Assembly: GCA_027081495.1 (NCBI GenBank)
Contig: JALWKJ010000149.1
Coordinates: 1 to 14,832, forward strand
Length of the DNA stretch: 14,832 nucleotides
Direction of reading: 5' to 3'
DNA from: Campylobacterales bacterium
GTDB taxonomy: Bacteria; Campylobacterota; Campylobacteria; Campylobacterales; QNZT01
The position numbers and the translations under genes are program-made. Positions 7,793 through 14,797 of the stretch are shown in pieces. Position 1 is the first letter of the stretch. Every line of letters begins with the position of its first letter. Below the pieces are notes generated by a model. That model did not search any database, was not told the origin of the DNA, and worked only from the letters and a program-made list of their open reading frames with translations.

Positions 7793-8104
7793 ATGAAGAA
7801 GATTCTATTTTTGATGTTTGCTATCGCAACTGCCGCATTTGCCGGTGAAGAAGCCGCAAACGAAACGCTTAAAGCTTACTCTGTTCTTGCCGCGGGTGTC
7901 GGTCTTGGTCTCGCAGCTCTAGGCGGAGCTATCGGTATGGGACATACGGCAGCAGCTACGATCGCCGGAACGGCGAGAAATCCAGGTCTTGGCGGAAAAC
8001 TCATGACAACGATGTTTATCGCTTTGGCGATGATCGAAGCACAGGTTATTTATGCGCTTGTTATCGCATTGATCGCGCTTTATGCGAATCCGTTTTTGGG
8101 TTAA
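7793..8104 (+). CDS. atpE: F-type ATP synthase subunit c (F0)
   Basis: Subunit c forms the rotating membrane ring of F1F0-ATP synthase. The 103-residue product has a signal-peptide-like N-terminus (MKKILFLMFAIATAAFA), then two membrane helices. Helix 1 (about 31-57) is glycine-rich (GVGLGLAALGGAIGMG). The polar loop is ARNPG at 61-65, with the F1-contacting R-N-P. Helix 2 (about 71-97) carries the ion-binding Glu82 in AMIEAQVI. The residue after Glu is Ala, not the Ser/Thr typical of sodium-binding rings, so proton coupling is expected. AAGGAG lies 6 bases before the ATG. No other atp genes are adjacent; a separate atpE is usual in Campylobacter and Helicobacter relatives. Its own promoter allows high expression, matching the need for many c copies per enzyme. 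Confidence 0.97.
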   Translation: MKKILFLMFAIATAAFAGEEAANETLKAYSVLAAGVGLGLAALGGAIGMGHTAAATIAGTARNPGLGGKLMTTMFIALAMIEAQVIYALVIALIALYANPFLG

Positions 8105-8117
8105 TAACACTTTTTGA

Positions 8118-8139
8118 GATGAGGGATTTTTCCCTTATC
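8118..8139 (+). terminator. Hairpin 14 bases after atpE
   Basis: GATGAGGGA at 8118-8126 pairs with TCCCTTATC at 8131-8139 (nine pairs, one G-T) around a TTTT loop. It is well placed to end or stabilise the atpE message, but no T-run follows on either strand, so it is not a standard intrinsic terminator. A processing or 3'-stability hairpin is equally possible. Confidence 0.4.
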
Positions 8140-8149
8140 CAATCAAATG

Positions 8150-8233
8150 AAGCAGCGTGTATAAAACTATACCTTAGAGGACAAATCCTCCCTGCGGTCT
8201 GAGCCTCACGGTATAGTTTTATACACGCTGCTT
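8150..8233. repeat. 84-base element with perfect 24-base inverted arms and nested palindromes
   Basis: Bases 8150-8173 and 8210-8233 are exact reverse complements, 24 of 24, around a 36-base loop. Each arm contains its own smaller palindrome: GTATA-AAAC-TATAC at 8159-8172 and GTATA-GTTT-TATAC at 8211-8224. The loop has a third one, GAGGA-CAAA-TCCTC at 8177-8190. GAGG (8177-8180) can instead pair with CCTC (8204-8207) and extend the main stem. There is no T-run after the right arm and no clear target-site duplication. The right arm ends 9 bases before the tRNA-Leu gene. It could be a small non-autonomous mobile or REP-like element, a processed RNA structure, or a paired operator. The structure is certain; the role is not. 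Confidence 0.9.
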
Positions 8234-8242
8234 AAAAATCAT

Positions 8243-8327
8243 GCGACCGTGGTGGAATTGGTAGACACGCTATCTTGAGGGGGTAGTGCCGCAAGGTGTG
8301 GGGGTTCGACTCCCCCCGGTCGCACCA
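8243..8327 (+). tRNA. tRNA-Leu (anticodon GAG)
   Basis: The acceptor stem GCGACCG (8243-8249) pairs fully with CGGTCGC (8317-8323), followed by discriminator A and an encoded CCA (8325-8327). The anticodon stem CTATC/GGTAG (with one G-T pair) encloses the loop TTGAGGG, giving anticodon GAG for CUC/CUU leucine codons. A long variable arm (TGCC-GCAA-GG) marks a class II tRNA, and the T arm is GGGGG-TTCGACT-CCCCC. A73 and the long variable arm both fit leucine identity. No separate promoter is obvious; it may be read from atpE or from within the palindromic element just upstream. Confidence 0.97.
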
Positions 8328-8331
8328 TCTG

Positions 8332-8338
8332 TTTTTTT
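8332..8338 (+). terminator. T-run after tRNA-Leu
   Basis: Seven T residues begin 4 bases after the tRNA CCA. A run of this kind directly after a stable tRNA fold often ends transcription. The nearest strong stem is the GC-rich T arm inside the tRNA, so it is not a textbook hairpin terminator. Confidence 0.35.
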
Positions 8339-8391
8339 ATGACTTCGTTTTTCAGAGAACTCATTTGATATCGATATAAGCCCAATTTTAG

Positions 8392-8402
8392 TAAAATCTC
8401 AC
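8392..8402 (+). promoter_or_regulatory. Promoter -10 region for purL
   Basis: TAAAATCTCAC is identical to 7710-7720 before atpE. TAAAAT is a plausible -10, giving a start near 8404 and a short leader to the purL ATG at 8427 (AGGG at 8417-8420). An alternative -10, TATAAG, lies at 8375-8380. No -35 match is convincing. Confidence 0.5.
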
Positions 8403-8426
8403 AAATTTATAAACACAGGGTAGTGT

Positions 8427-10628
8427 ATGCAAAATATTGACGAAGTTTTAAGCTCTCACAAACTGACTTTTGACGATTATCTTCATATCAAAAAAATTTT
8501 AAAAAGAGAACCGAATCTTCTTGAGATAGGAATCTTTTCGGCTATGTGGAGCGAACACTGCTCGTACAAGTCAAGTAAGAAATATCTAAGCGGTTTTCCC
8601 ACAAGCGCGCCGTGGGTGATCCAAGGACCCGGTGAAAATGCTGGCGTTATAGATATCGGCGACGGTATGGCGGCGGTTTTTAAGATGGAAAGCCATAATC
8701 ATCCAAGTTTTATAGAACCGTATCAAGGCGCGGCGACGGGAGTCGGAGGAATTTTAAGAGATGTTTTTACGATGGGAGCTAGACCCGTCGCCAATTTAAA
8801 CGCTCTTCGTTTCGGAAATGTTACAAGAGACGATAAAACAAGCAGGCATCAGAGATATCTTGTTCGAGGAGTCGTTGAGGGAATCGGAGATTACGGCAAC
8901 TGTATGGGAGTACCCACCGTCGGAGGTGAAATATTTTTTGACGACGCATATAACGGAAATATTCTTGTAAACGCTTTTACTCTGGGTATCTGTAAAAGCG
9001 ATGAAATATTTTACGGTAAAGCCGAGGGGATCGGAAATCCGGTTATTTATGTCGGAAGTAAAACCGGACGAGACGGTCTGGGCGGAGCGGTCATGAGCAG
9101 CGATAGTTTTAACGAAGAGAGCAAAAAACTTCGTCCGACCGTTCAAGTAGGCGATCCTTTTACCGAAAAACTTTTGCTTGAGGCTTGTCTTGAGCTTTTC
9201 AAAGAAGATTATATAATCGGTATTCAGGATATGGGAGCGGCGGGACTTACTTCAAGTTCGTTTGAGATGGCGTCGCGAAGCGGAAGCGGTATGAGGATGG
9301 ATCTTGATCTTGTGCCCTCCAGGGAGGAAAATATGACTCCTTACGAGTTTATGCTCTCGGAATCGCAGGAGAGAATGCTGATTTGCGCGAAAAAAGGGTA
9401 TGAAGATAAAATCATAGAGATTTTTCATAAATGGGACCTTGATGTAGCCGTAATCGGAGAGGTTACCGACACCGGAAATATGGAGCTTTTTTGGCACAAA
9501 CAAAAAGTCGCGGATATTCCGATAGAGCCGATAACAAACGAAGCTCCCGTACTTGATAGACCTATTAAAAAGCCGGATTATCTCGATAAAATCTCTACGA
9601 CTTCGATAGACGATTTTAAAAGAGTTGACAACCAAAAGGCGTTTGAAGAACTTTTTAGCTCTCTTGAAGTCGTAAACAAAGCCTGGGTTTATGAACAGTA
9701 CGACTCTATGGTTTTGACAAATACGATAAAACATCCAGGATCTCTCGACGCGAGCGTGATTCGCGTAAAAGAGAATAAAAAAGCGATCTCTATAAGCAGC
9801 GACTGCAATCCGAGATATTGTTATATAGATCCGAAAAACGGCGCCGCCGCGGCTGTTATGGAGAGCGGAAGAAATGTCGCTATGAGCGGAGCGACGCCTT
9901 TAGCCTTAACCGATTGTTTAAATTACGGAAATCCTGAAAAACCCGAAATAATGTGGCAATTCGCTATGGGATGCGAGGGAATAAAAGAGGCTTGCAAAGC
10001 TTTAAACACTCCCGTAGTCAGCGGAAATGTATCGCTATATAATGAAACGGAGGGCGCGGGGGTTTTCCCTACTCCTTCTATAGTAATGGTCGGAGTAAAC
10101 GAGGATCAAAACAAGACTCTTGTTTCGTGTTTTCAAAAAGAGGGTTCGTCGATCTTTCTTATAGGCGAAGACGGAGGGGATTTCGGCGGCTCTTTGTATA
10201 TGAAGGTTTTATATGACAAAGTGGAGGGAAAACTTTGCGAGATAGATTTTGAAAAAGAGAGAGCCTTATGGGATTTTGTTATAGAAGCAAATAAAAAAGA
10301 TCTGCTGCTTTGCGCAAAAGACATAAGCGTAGGAGGAGTCGCTATAACTTTGGCGAAGATGGCGGTCGTAGGCAAGAAGGGCGTCGATTGTAAAATAGAG
10401 TGTAAAGATGAGCGCGATATTTTTAGCGAAACATTTTCAAGAGCCGTAGTCGAGGTTGAAGATGTTTTAGCGTTTGAAGCTTTTGCAAAAAGCAAAGAGA
10501 TAAAAATAGAAAATATCGGAAAAGTGGGTGGAGAAGTTTTTAAATGCAACGATATACAAAAGAGTATGAACGACTTGGATGAGATCTATTTTAGCAAATT
10601 TAAAGAGGTTATCGAGAGTGATCTTTGA
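8427..10628 (+). CDS. purL: Phosphoribosylformylglycinamidine synthase subunit PurL (small form)
   Basis: PurL makes FGAM from FGAR and ATP using ammonia delivered by PurQ, with PurS bridging the subunits; it is the fourth step of purine synthesis. At 733 residues this is the small, three-component form rather than the roughly 1300-residue fusion of E. coli. Visible motifs are MWSEHCSYKSSK at 40-51 (H44 is the likely counterpart of the conserved catalytic His of the small form), FKMESHNHPS at 85-94, and GAATGVGGILRDVFTMGARP, the ATP-binding core. GIQDMGAAGLTSSS follows, then the second half-repeat with CLNYGNPEKPE and VSGNVSLYNE. PurS and PurQ are not in the window. The gene is monocistronic by spacing (a 103-base gap follows) and unrelated by position to purD upstream. 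Nothing is truncated. Confidence 0.97.
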   Translation: MQNIDEVLSSHKLTFDDYLHIKKILKREPNLLEIGIFSAMWSEHCSYKSSKKYLSGFPTSAPWVIQGPGENAGVIDIGDGMAAVFKMESHNHPSFIEPYQGAATGVGGILRDVFTMGARPVANLNALRFGNVTRDDKTSRHQRYLVRGVVEGIGDYGNCMGVPTVGGEIFFDDAYNGNILVNAFTLGICKSDEIFYGKAEGIGNPVIYVGSKTGRDGLGGAVMSSDSFNEESKKLRPTVQVGDPFTEKLLLEACLELFKEDYIIGIQDMGAAGLTSSSFEMASRSGSGMRMDLDLVPSREENMTPYEFMLSESQERMLICAKKGYEDKIIEIFHKWDLDVAVIGEVTDTGNMELFWHKQKVADIPIEPITNEAPVLDRPIKKPDYLDKISTTSIDDFKRVDNQKAFEELFSSLEVVNKAWVYEQYDSMVLTNTIKHPGSLDASVIRVKENKKAISISSDCNPRYCYIDPKNGAAAAVMESGRNVAMSGATPLALTDCLNYGNPEKPEIMWQFAMGCEGIKEACKALNTPVVSGNVSLYNETEGAGVFPTPSIVMVGVNEDQNKTLVSCFQKEGSSIFLIGEDGGDFGGSLYMKVLYDKVEGKLCEIDFEKERALWDFVIEANKKDLLLCAKDISVGGVAITLAKMAVVGKKGVDCKIECKDERDIFSETFSRAVVEVEDVLAFEAFAKSKEIKIENIGKVGGEVFKCNDIQKSMNDLDEIYFSKFKEVIESDL

Positions 10629-10674
10629 TAAAGACGATATTTTCTGACAAAAATTATCAGTAACGATATATTAT

Positions 10675-10703
10675 TTGACGAAAATTGAATTTTTTGATAT
10701 ACT
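10675..10703 (+). promoter_or_regulatory. Strong promoter of the Fur/PerR-type gene
   Basis: TTGACG (10675-10680) and TATACT (10698-10703) are separated by exactly 17 bases, and TG at 10695-10696 gives an extended -10. This is the best promoter in the window by consensus. Transcription should start near 10710, with AAGG at 10722-10725 before a TTG start at 10732. Confidence 0.75.
10681..10693. promoter_or_regulatory. 13-base palindrome in the promoter spacer, possible operator
   Basis: AAAATT-G-AATTTT is a perfect 6-1-6 palindrome lying wholly between the -35 and -10 hexamers. A dimeric repressor bound there would block the polymerase. The gene downstream encodes a Fur/PerR-type dimer, so autoregulation is the obvious idea. 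It does not match the Bacillus PerR box well, and A/T palindromes are common in such DNA. Confidence 0.4.
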
Positions 10704-10731
10704 CTAAAAAAAAGATATAAAAAGGTAAACA

Positions 10732-11136
10732 TTGCAAAGGTATATGACTCTATTAAAAGAACACAACATAAAGATTACGCCGCAAAGATTGGCTATAGTA
10801 AAGTTGATGGACGAACAGGGACACATTAGCGTAAGAGATATTTTTGAACGGATAAAAGAGAATTTTCCTTCTCTCTCTTTGGCTACGGTTTATAAAAATA
10901 TAAACGCCATGATCGAAAGTGATTTTATTAAAGAGCTGAAAATCGTAGGACTTGATAATAAATATGAGTTGATCAAAGAAAAACATTCGCATCTCGTATG
11001 TCAAGAGTGCGGAGATATAGAAGATATATTTATCGATACGACCTCTTTGACAAAAAGCGTTTCTAAAGAGAGCGGTTTTAAAGTGGCGGATACTACCGTA
11101 CAGTTTTTCGGTACTTGCAAAAAGTGCGCAGCGTAA
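10732..11136 (+). CDS. perR: Fur-superfamily metal/peroxide regulator, PerR-like
   Basis: A 134-residue dimeric repressor. The winged-helix DNA-binding domain is at 1-75 (KITPQRLAIVKLM, then SLATVYKNINAM as recognition helix) and the metal-binding dimer domain at 76-134. Structural zinc cysteines are C90, C93, C129 and C132. Counting with a constant offset of 6 from Bacillus subtilis PerR, the regulatory ligands are H31 (H37), H85 (H91), H87 (H93) and D98 (D104); the D85 position is E79. The Asp at 98 favours PerR, while Glu at 79 is Fur-like. The likely start is TTG 10732, because AAGG lies 6 bases upstream; the only nearby ATG (10744) has AAAGG just 3 bases before it. It has its own promoter, and metH follows after 46 bases. 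Family membership is certain; PerR rather than Fur is probable. Confidence 0.85.
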   Translation: MQRYMTLLKEHNIKITPQRLAIVKLMDEQGHISVRDIFERIKENFPSLSLATVYKNINAMIESDFIKELKIVGLDNKYELIKEKHSHLVCQECGDIEDIFIDTTSLTKSVSKESGFKVADTTVQFFGTCKKCAA

Positions 11137-11139
11137 TAT

Positions 11140-11169
11140 TTGATAAATCTTCATCATAAACTTTATATA
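11140..11169 (+). promoter_or_regulatory. Possible promoter for metH
   Basis: TTGATA (11140-11145) and TATATA (11164-11169) are 18 bases apart in the short gap after the regulator gene. The predicted start, near 11176, would leave only about 7 bases before the TTG start codon. So either metH starts at ATG 11210 from this promoter, or the message comes from the regulator promoter upstream. Confidence 0.4.
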
Positions 11170-11182
11170 AAAAGAACCGTTT

Positions 11183-14100
11183 TTGCATAGAGTCGATCTT
11201 AAAGAACTTATGGTTAAAAAAGTCCTGGTTATAGACGGGGCGATGGGTACGCAGATTCAGACTCTAAATATTCCCAAAACCGCTTGGCAAGAGAAAGAGG
11301 GATGCAACGAGATATTAAATATTACTCTCGCGTCTGAAATACAAAAGATTCACGAAGCATATCTAAAAGCCGGCGCTGATATCATAAAGACAAATACATT
11401 CGGCGCTATCGCTTGGGTGCTTGATGATTACGATATAGGCGAAAGATCATATGAGCTCGCCTATGAGGGCGCGCGAGTCGCTAAAAAAGCGGCTGATAAA
11501 TTTTATACGAAAGACAAACCCCGTTTTGTCGCCGGAGATTTGGGGCCGGGAACAAAACTTCCTTCACTCGGACACATAGAGTATGACGAAATGTATGACG
11601 GATACTCTCAAGCCGCCAAAGGATTGATAGACGGCGGCTGCGATCTATTTTTGCTTGAGACTTGTCAAGATCCCCTTCAGATAAAAGCGGCTCTTCATGC
11701 CTGTTTTGACACGGCAAAAGAGAAGGGTGTCGATATCCCCGTGATGGTATCGGTTACGATAGAGCTCGCCGGAACCATGCTTATAGGAACGGATGTAAAA
11801 ACCATAAGCGTTATACTTGAACCGTTTGATCTGCTCTCTTTGGGCTTTAACTGCGGAACGGGACCAAAACAGGTGCAAAAGCATGTAAAAACTCTCTCAC
11901 GATTATGGAATAGACCCATTTCGGTTCATGCGAATGCCGGACTCCCTCAAAATAGAGGAGGACAAACTTTTTATCCTATGGGACCGAAAGAGTTTGCCGA
12001 TTTTCAAAAGGATTTTTTGAAATATGACGGAGTTTCGCTTTTGGGCGGTTGCTGCGGAACTACTCCTCAACATATAAAAGCTTTAAGCGACGCCGTAAAA
12101 GAGGCGACGCCAAAACCTCCCTCGTCTCATAAGCAGCCAAAGGCTCTGGCGTCTCTTTTTGAAACAAGAGAGTTGATTCAAAAACCGCCCCCGTTCTTGA
12201 TAGGAGAAAGAAGCAACGCTACGGGTTCAAAGGCTTTTAGAGAACTTTTGTTGAAAGAGGATTATGAAGGCACTCTCTTTGTCGCGCAACAACAGGTTCG
12301 TTACGGAGCGCATGGAATAGATCTCTCCGTCGGTTTCGCAGGACGGGACGAAAGTAAAGATATGAAAATTTTGGCGTCTTTGTATTCGCAAAAAGTGACT
12401 CTTCCTTTGATGATAGATTCCACTCAGACAAAAAGTATCGAGGTCGGTTTGAAGCAGGTGGGAGGAAAACCGATTATCAATTCGGTCAATCTTGAAGACG
12501 GCGTAGAGAAATTTGACGAAATATGTTCTTTGGCAAAGAGATTCGGCGCTTCTTTAGTATGTCTTGTTATCGATGAGAAGGGGATGGCAAAAGATAAAAA
12601 GAGTAAAGTTGAAATCGCGCAAAGAATTTATGAACTCGCGACTTTAAAACACGGTATCGATCCCAGAGACTTAGTTTTTGATCTTTTGACTTTTACCGTC
12701 GGAAGCGGCGAGAAGGAGTATTTTACCGCCGCTATCGAGACTATAGAGGCGATAAGGGAGTTTCATTCGATGCATCCCGAAGTCGGATTTGTGCTTGGGG
12801 TGTCAAATATCTCGTTTGGGCTTGATAAACACGCAAGAGAGTATCTAAACTCCGTATTTTTACACCATTGCGTCAAAGCGGGACTCTCTATGGCGATAAT
12901 AAATGTAAAAAATATTATTCCGATACGCAAAATGAGCGACGAAGATATAAAAGTATGCGAAGATCTTCTTTTTAATAAAAGAGAAGAGGGCGATCCTCTC
13001 TTTAAATTTATCGATTATTTTTCCGGAGTCGAGATAAATCGCGACGAGGAAGACGCGGCGTACGAGAAGCTCAATACAAAAGAGAAACTTCATAAGCTGT
13101 TGCTTGATGGAGATAAAGAGAGAATGTTAAATCTCTTAAAGAGCGCAAAAGAGGAAATAGCGCCCCAAGAGATTGTAAATGTCATCTTGATAGAAGCCAT
13201 GAAAGAGGTAGGAGAGCTTTTTGGAAGCGGGAAAATGCAGCTGCCGTTTGTTTTGCAATCCGCCGAAACTATGAAAGCGGCGGTAGATTTTTTAAATCCG
13301 TATCTTCCAAAAAAGGAGAAATCCGCCAAGACTACGCTTGTACTGGGTACGGTAAAGGGAGATGTTCATGATGTGGGAAAAAATCTTGTGGATATCATCC
13401 TCACAAACAACGGTTTTAAAGTTATAAATATAGGCATAAAAGCCGATATCGAGACTTTTTTGGATGTTATCGAAAAAAATCATGTTGACGCCATCGGCAT
13501 GAGCGGTCTTTTGGTAAAGTCAACGGCGGTAATGCTTGAAAATCTCGAGTACCTTAAAAACAAAGGCGTAAAACTGCCGGTACTTTTAGGCGGCGCCGCG
13601 CTTACGGCAAAATTTGTAGATGAATATTGCAAAAAAGCGTATGAAGGTCCTATATTTTATTGCAAAGACGCATTTGACGGCATGGCTGCTATGAGTCGGA
13701 TCGAAGAGGGAAATTTCGATACGAATCTAGGAGGAAAGAAGGAGGATAAATCCGAGGTTTTAGTAAAGAAAAAGAGCAAAAAAGAGATTCCTTCCTACGA
13801 TAAAATTAAAATGCCCTCAAGAGATATCGTTATACCGACTCCGCCGTTTTGGGGAAGGAGAGTTTTGGACGCGAAGGTTGACGATTTGGCGTTTTTATGG
13901 ATAAACCATAAAATGCTTTTTAATCAACGCTGGGGGTATGTAAATAAGAAATTAACAAAACAGCAGCGCCAAAAGATAGAAAATGAAAAATTATGGCCTC
14001 TTTTTGAAAAAATGAAAAAAGAGATACAAGAGCAAAAGCTTATAAATCCCGTGGCTCTTTACGGATACTATCCCTGTCGAAGCGATAAAGATACTCTTTT

Positions 14101-14665
14101 GATTTTTGATCCGAGCGAAGGGTGGTTTAAAGAAGATGAGATAAATAAAGAACCTCTTGAAACCGTCAGAAAAAGAGCTAAATTTAAGTTTAAATTTCCA
14201 AGACAGACCAGAAAACCGTATAGATGTCTGAGTGATTATTTTAGAAGCGATCGTCATGATGTAGTTGCTTTGCAACTTGCGAGCGCGGGGGCGAAATTTA
14301 GCCAAAAAGAGCAAGAACTTTACGCAAAAGGCGAGTATAACAGTTATCATCATCTTCACGGTATCTCGGTTGAACTCGCCGAGGCGATAGCGGAGATTAT
14401 ACATAAACAGATTCGACTTGAACTTGATATTGCCGAAAACGAAGGAGATAGTTTAAGGGATGTTAAAATGAGCAGATATCATGGGTGCAGATACTCTTTC
14501 GGATATGCCGCATGTCCCGACCTTTCTATGAATAAAGAACTATTTTCGATGCTAAAGCCGCATGAATTTGGAATTGAACTCTCCGAAACTTTTCAGATGC
14601 ATCCCGAACAGACTACAAGTGCGATAGTAGTGCACCATAAAGAGGCTCTCTATTTTGCGATTTAA
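11183..14665 (+). CDS. metH: Cobalamin-dependent methionine synthase (MetH)
   Basis: MetH transfers a methyl group from methyltetrahydrofolate through cobalamin to homocysteine, giving methionine. All four modules are present in 1160 residues. The homocysteine domain (about 1-300) has zinc cysteines C224, C290 and C291. The pterin domain (about 335-600) starts with FLIGERSNATGSKAF. The cobalamin cap and Rossmann domains (about 625-850) carry DVHDVGKN at 727-734, with H729 as the cobalt ligand, then MSGLLVKS and LLGGAALT. The AdoMet-dependent reactivation domain (about 870-1155) has R1098-x-x-x-x-RYSFGY-x-x-C-P. E. coli MetH is slightly longer (1227). The TTG start at 11183 gives the lead-in helix normal for the family (VDLKELMVKKVLVIDG), but its ribosome site is weak (AAGAA). 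ATG 11210 is the alternative, 9 residues shorter. No cobalamin or SAM riboswitch is visible upstream. Confidence 0.97.
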   Translation: MHRVDLKELMVKKVLVIDGAMGTQIQTLNIPKTAWQEKEGCNEILNITLASEIQKIHEAYLKAGADIIKTNTFGAIAWVLDDYDIGERSYELAYEGARVAKKAADKFYTKDKPRFVAGDLGPGTKLPSLGHIEYDEMYDGYSQAAKGLIDGGCDLFLLETCQDPLQIKAALHACFDTAKEKGVDIPVMVSVTIELAGTMLIGTDVKTISVILEPFDLLSLGFNCGTGPKQVQKHVKTLSRLWNRPISVHANAGLPQNRGGQTFYPMGPKEFADFQKDFLKYDGVSLLGGCCGTTPQHIKALSDAVKEATPKPPSSHKQPKALASLFETRELIQKPPPFLIGERSNATGSKAFRELLLKEDYEGTLFVAQQQVRYGAHGIDLSVGFAGRDESKDMKILASLYSQKVTLPLMIDSTQTKSIEVGLKQVGGKPIINSVNLEDGVEKFDEICSLAKRFGASLVCLVIDEKGMAKDKKSKVEIAQRIYELATLKHGIDPRDLVFDLLTFTVGSGEKEYFTAAIETIEAIREFHSMHPEVGFVLGVSNISFGLDKHAREYLNSVFLHHCVKAGLSMAIINVKNIIPIRKMSDEDIKVCEDLLFNKREEGDPLFKFIDYFSGVEINRDEEDAAYEKLNTKEKLHKLLLDGDKERMLNLLKSAKEEIAPQEIVNVILIEAMKEVGELFGSGKMQLPFVLQSAETMKAAVDFLNPYLPKKEKSAKTTLVLGTVKGDVHDVGKNLVDIILTNNGFKVINIGIKADIETFLDVIEKNHVDAIGMSGLLVKSTAVMLENLEYLKNKGVKLPVLLGGAALTAKFVDEYCKKAYEGPIFYCKDAFDGMAAMSRIEEGNFDTNLGGKKEDKSEVLVKKKSKKEIPSYDKIKMPSRDIVIPTPPFWGRRVLDAKVDDLAFLWINHKMLFNQRWGYVNKKLTKQQRQKIENEKLWPLFEKMKKEIQEQKLINPVALYGYYPCRSDKDTLLIFDPSEGWFKEDEINKEPLETVRKRAKFKFKFPRQTRKPYRCLSDYFRSDRHDVVALQLASAGAKFSQKEQELYAKGEYNSYHHLHGISVELAEAIAEIIHKQIRLELDIAENEGDSLRDVKMSRYHGCRYSFGYAACPDLSMNKELFSMLKPHEFGIELSETFQMHPEQTTSAIVVHHKEALYFAI

Positions 14666-14719
14666 GACCTATTTATATAAGAAATCTAATAAAATTTTCT
14701 AAAAATTAAAATAATTTCA

Positions 14720-14736
14720 TTTTTTTTGAAAAAAAA
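14720..14736. other. T8-G-A8 tract after metH
   Basis: Eight T, one G and eight A form a 17-base near-perfect palindrome in the AT-rich gap between metH and the next gene, 28 bases before a TATAAT. A tract like this bends DNA and can act as an upstream promoter element or a weak two-way terminator. No better terminator is seen after metH. Confidence 0.4.
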
Positions 14737-14763
14737 GGCTAAAGTTTTTTAGATTTATGTCGA

Positions 14764-14769
14764 TATAAT
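14764..14769 (+). promoter_or_regulatory. -10 box (TATAAT) for the gene leaving the window
   Basis: A consensus TATAAT lies 29 bases before the last start codon, in a T/A-rich leader without a clear -35. Position, sequence and the following AAGGA ribosome site make it a reasonable promoter. Confidence 0.5.
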
Positions 14770-14797
14770 ACCAACCCCGGATATAAAGGATGAGATC

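Noticed and set aside
8119..8202. A 27-codon ATG frame running through the left arm and loop of the palindromic element (begins MRDFSLIQSNE).
   Set aside because: No ribosome site precedes the ATG, its start overlaps the atpE hairpin, and the frame can be explained by chance in a short gap.
8150..8233. The palindromic element as an integron attC site, 4.5S RNA or 6S RNA.
   Set aside because: The ends lack the attC core sites, no GGAAG/GGCAAG-like core of the signal recognition RNA is present, and it is much shorter than 6S RNA without the central bubble.
9252..9734. Long open frames on the - strand inside purL, pnp and metH (for example 9252-9734 and 7145-7639).
   Set aside because: They lie wholly inside well-conserved genes, have no recognisable domain or ribosome site, and read as low-complexity shadows of the + strand.
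14666..14797. AT-rich gap after metH as a possible replication origin or attachment site.
   Set aside because: No DnaA-box cluster, repeated unit or integrase is visible; it reads as a promoter-bearing gap.
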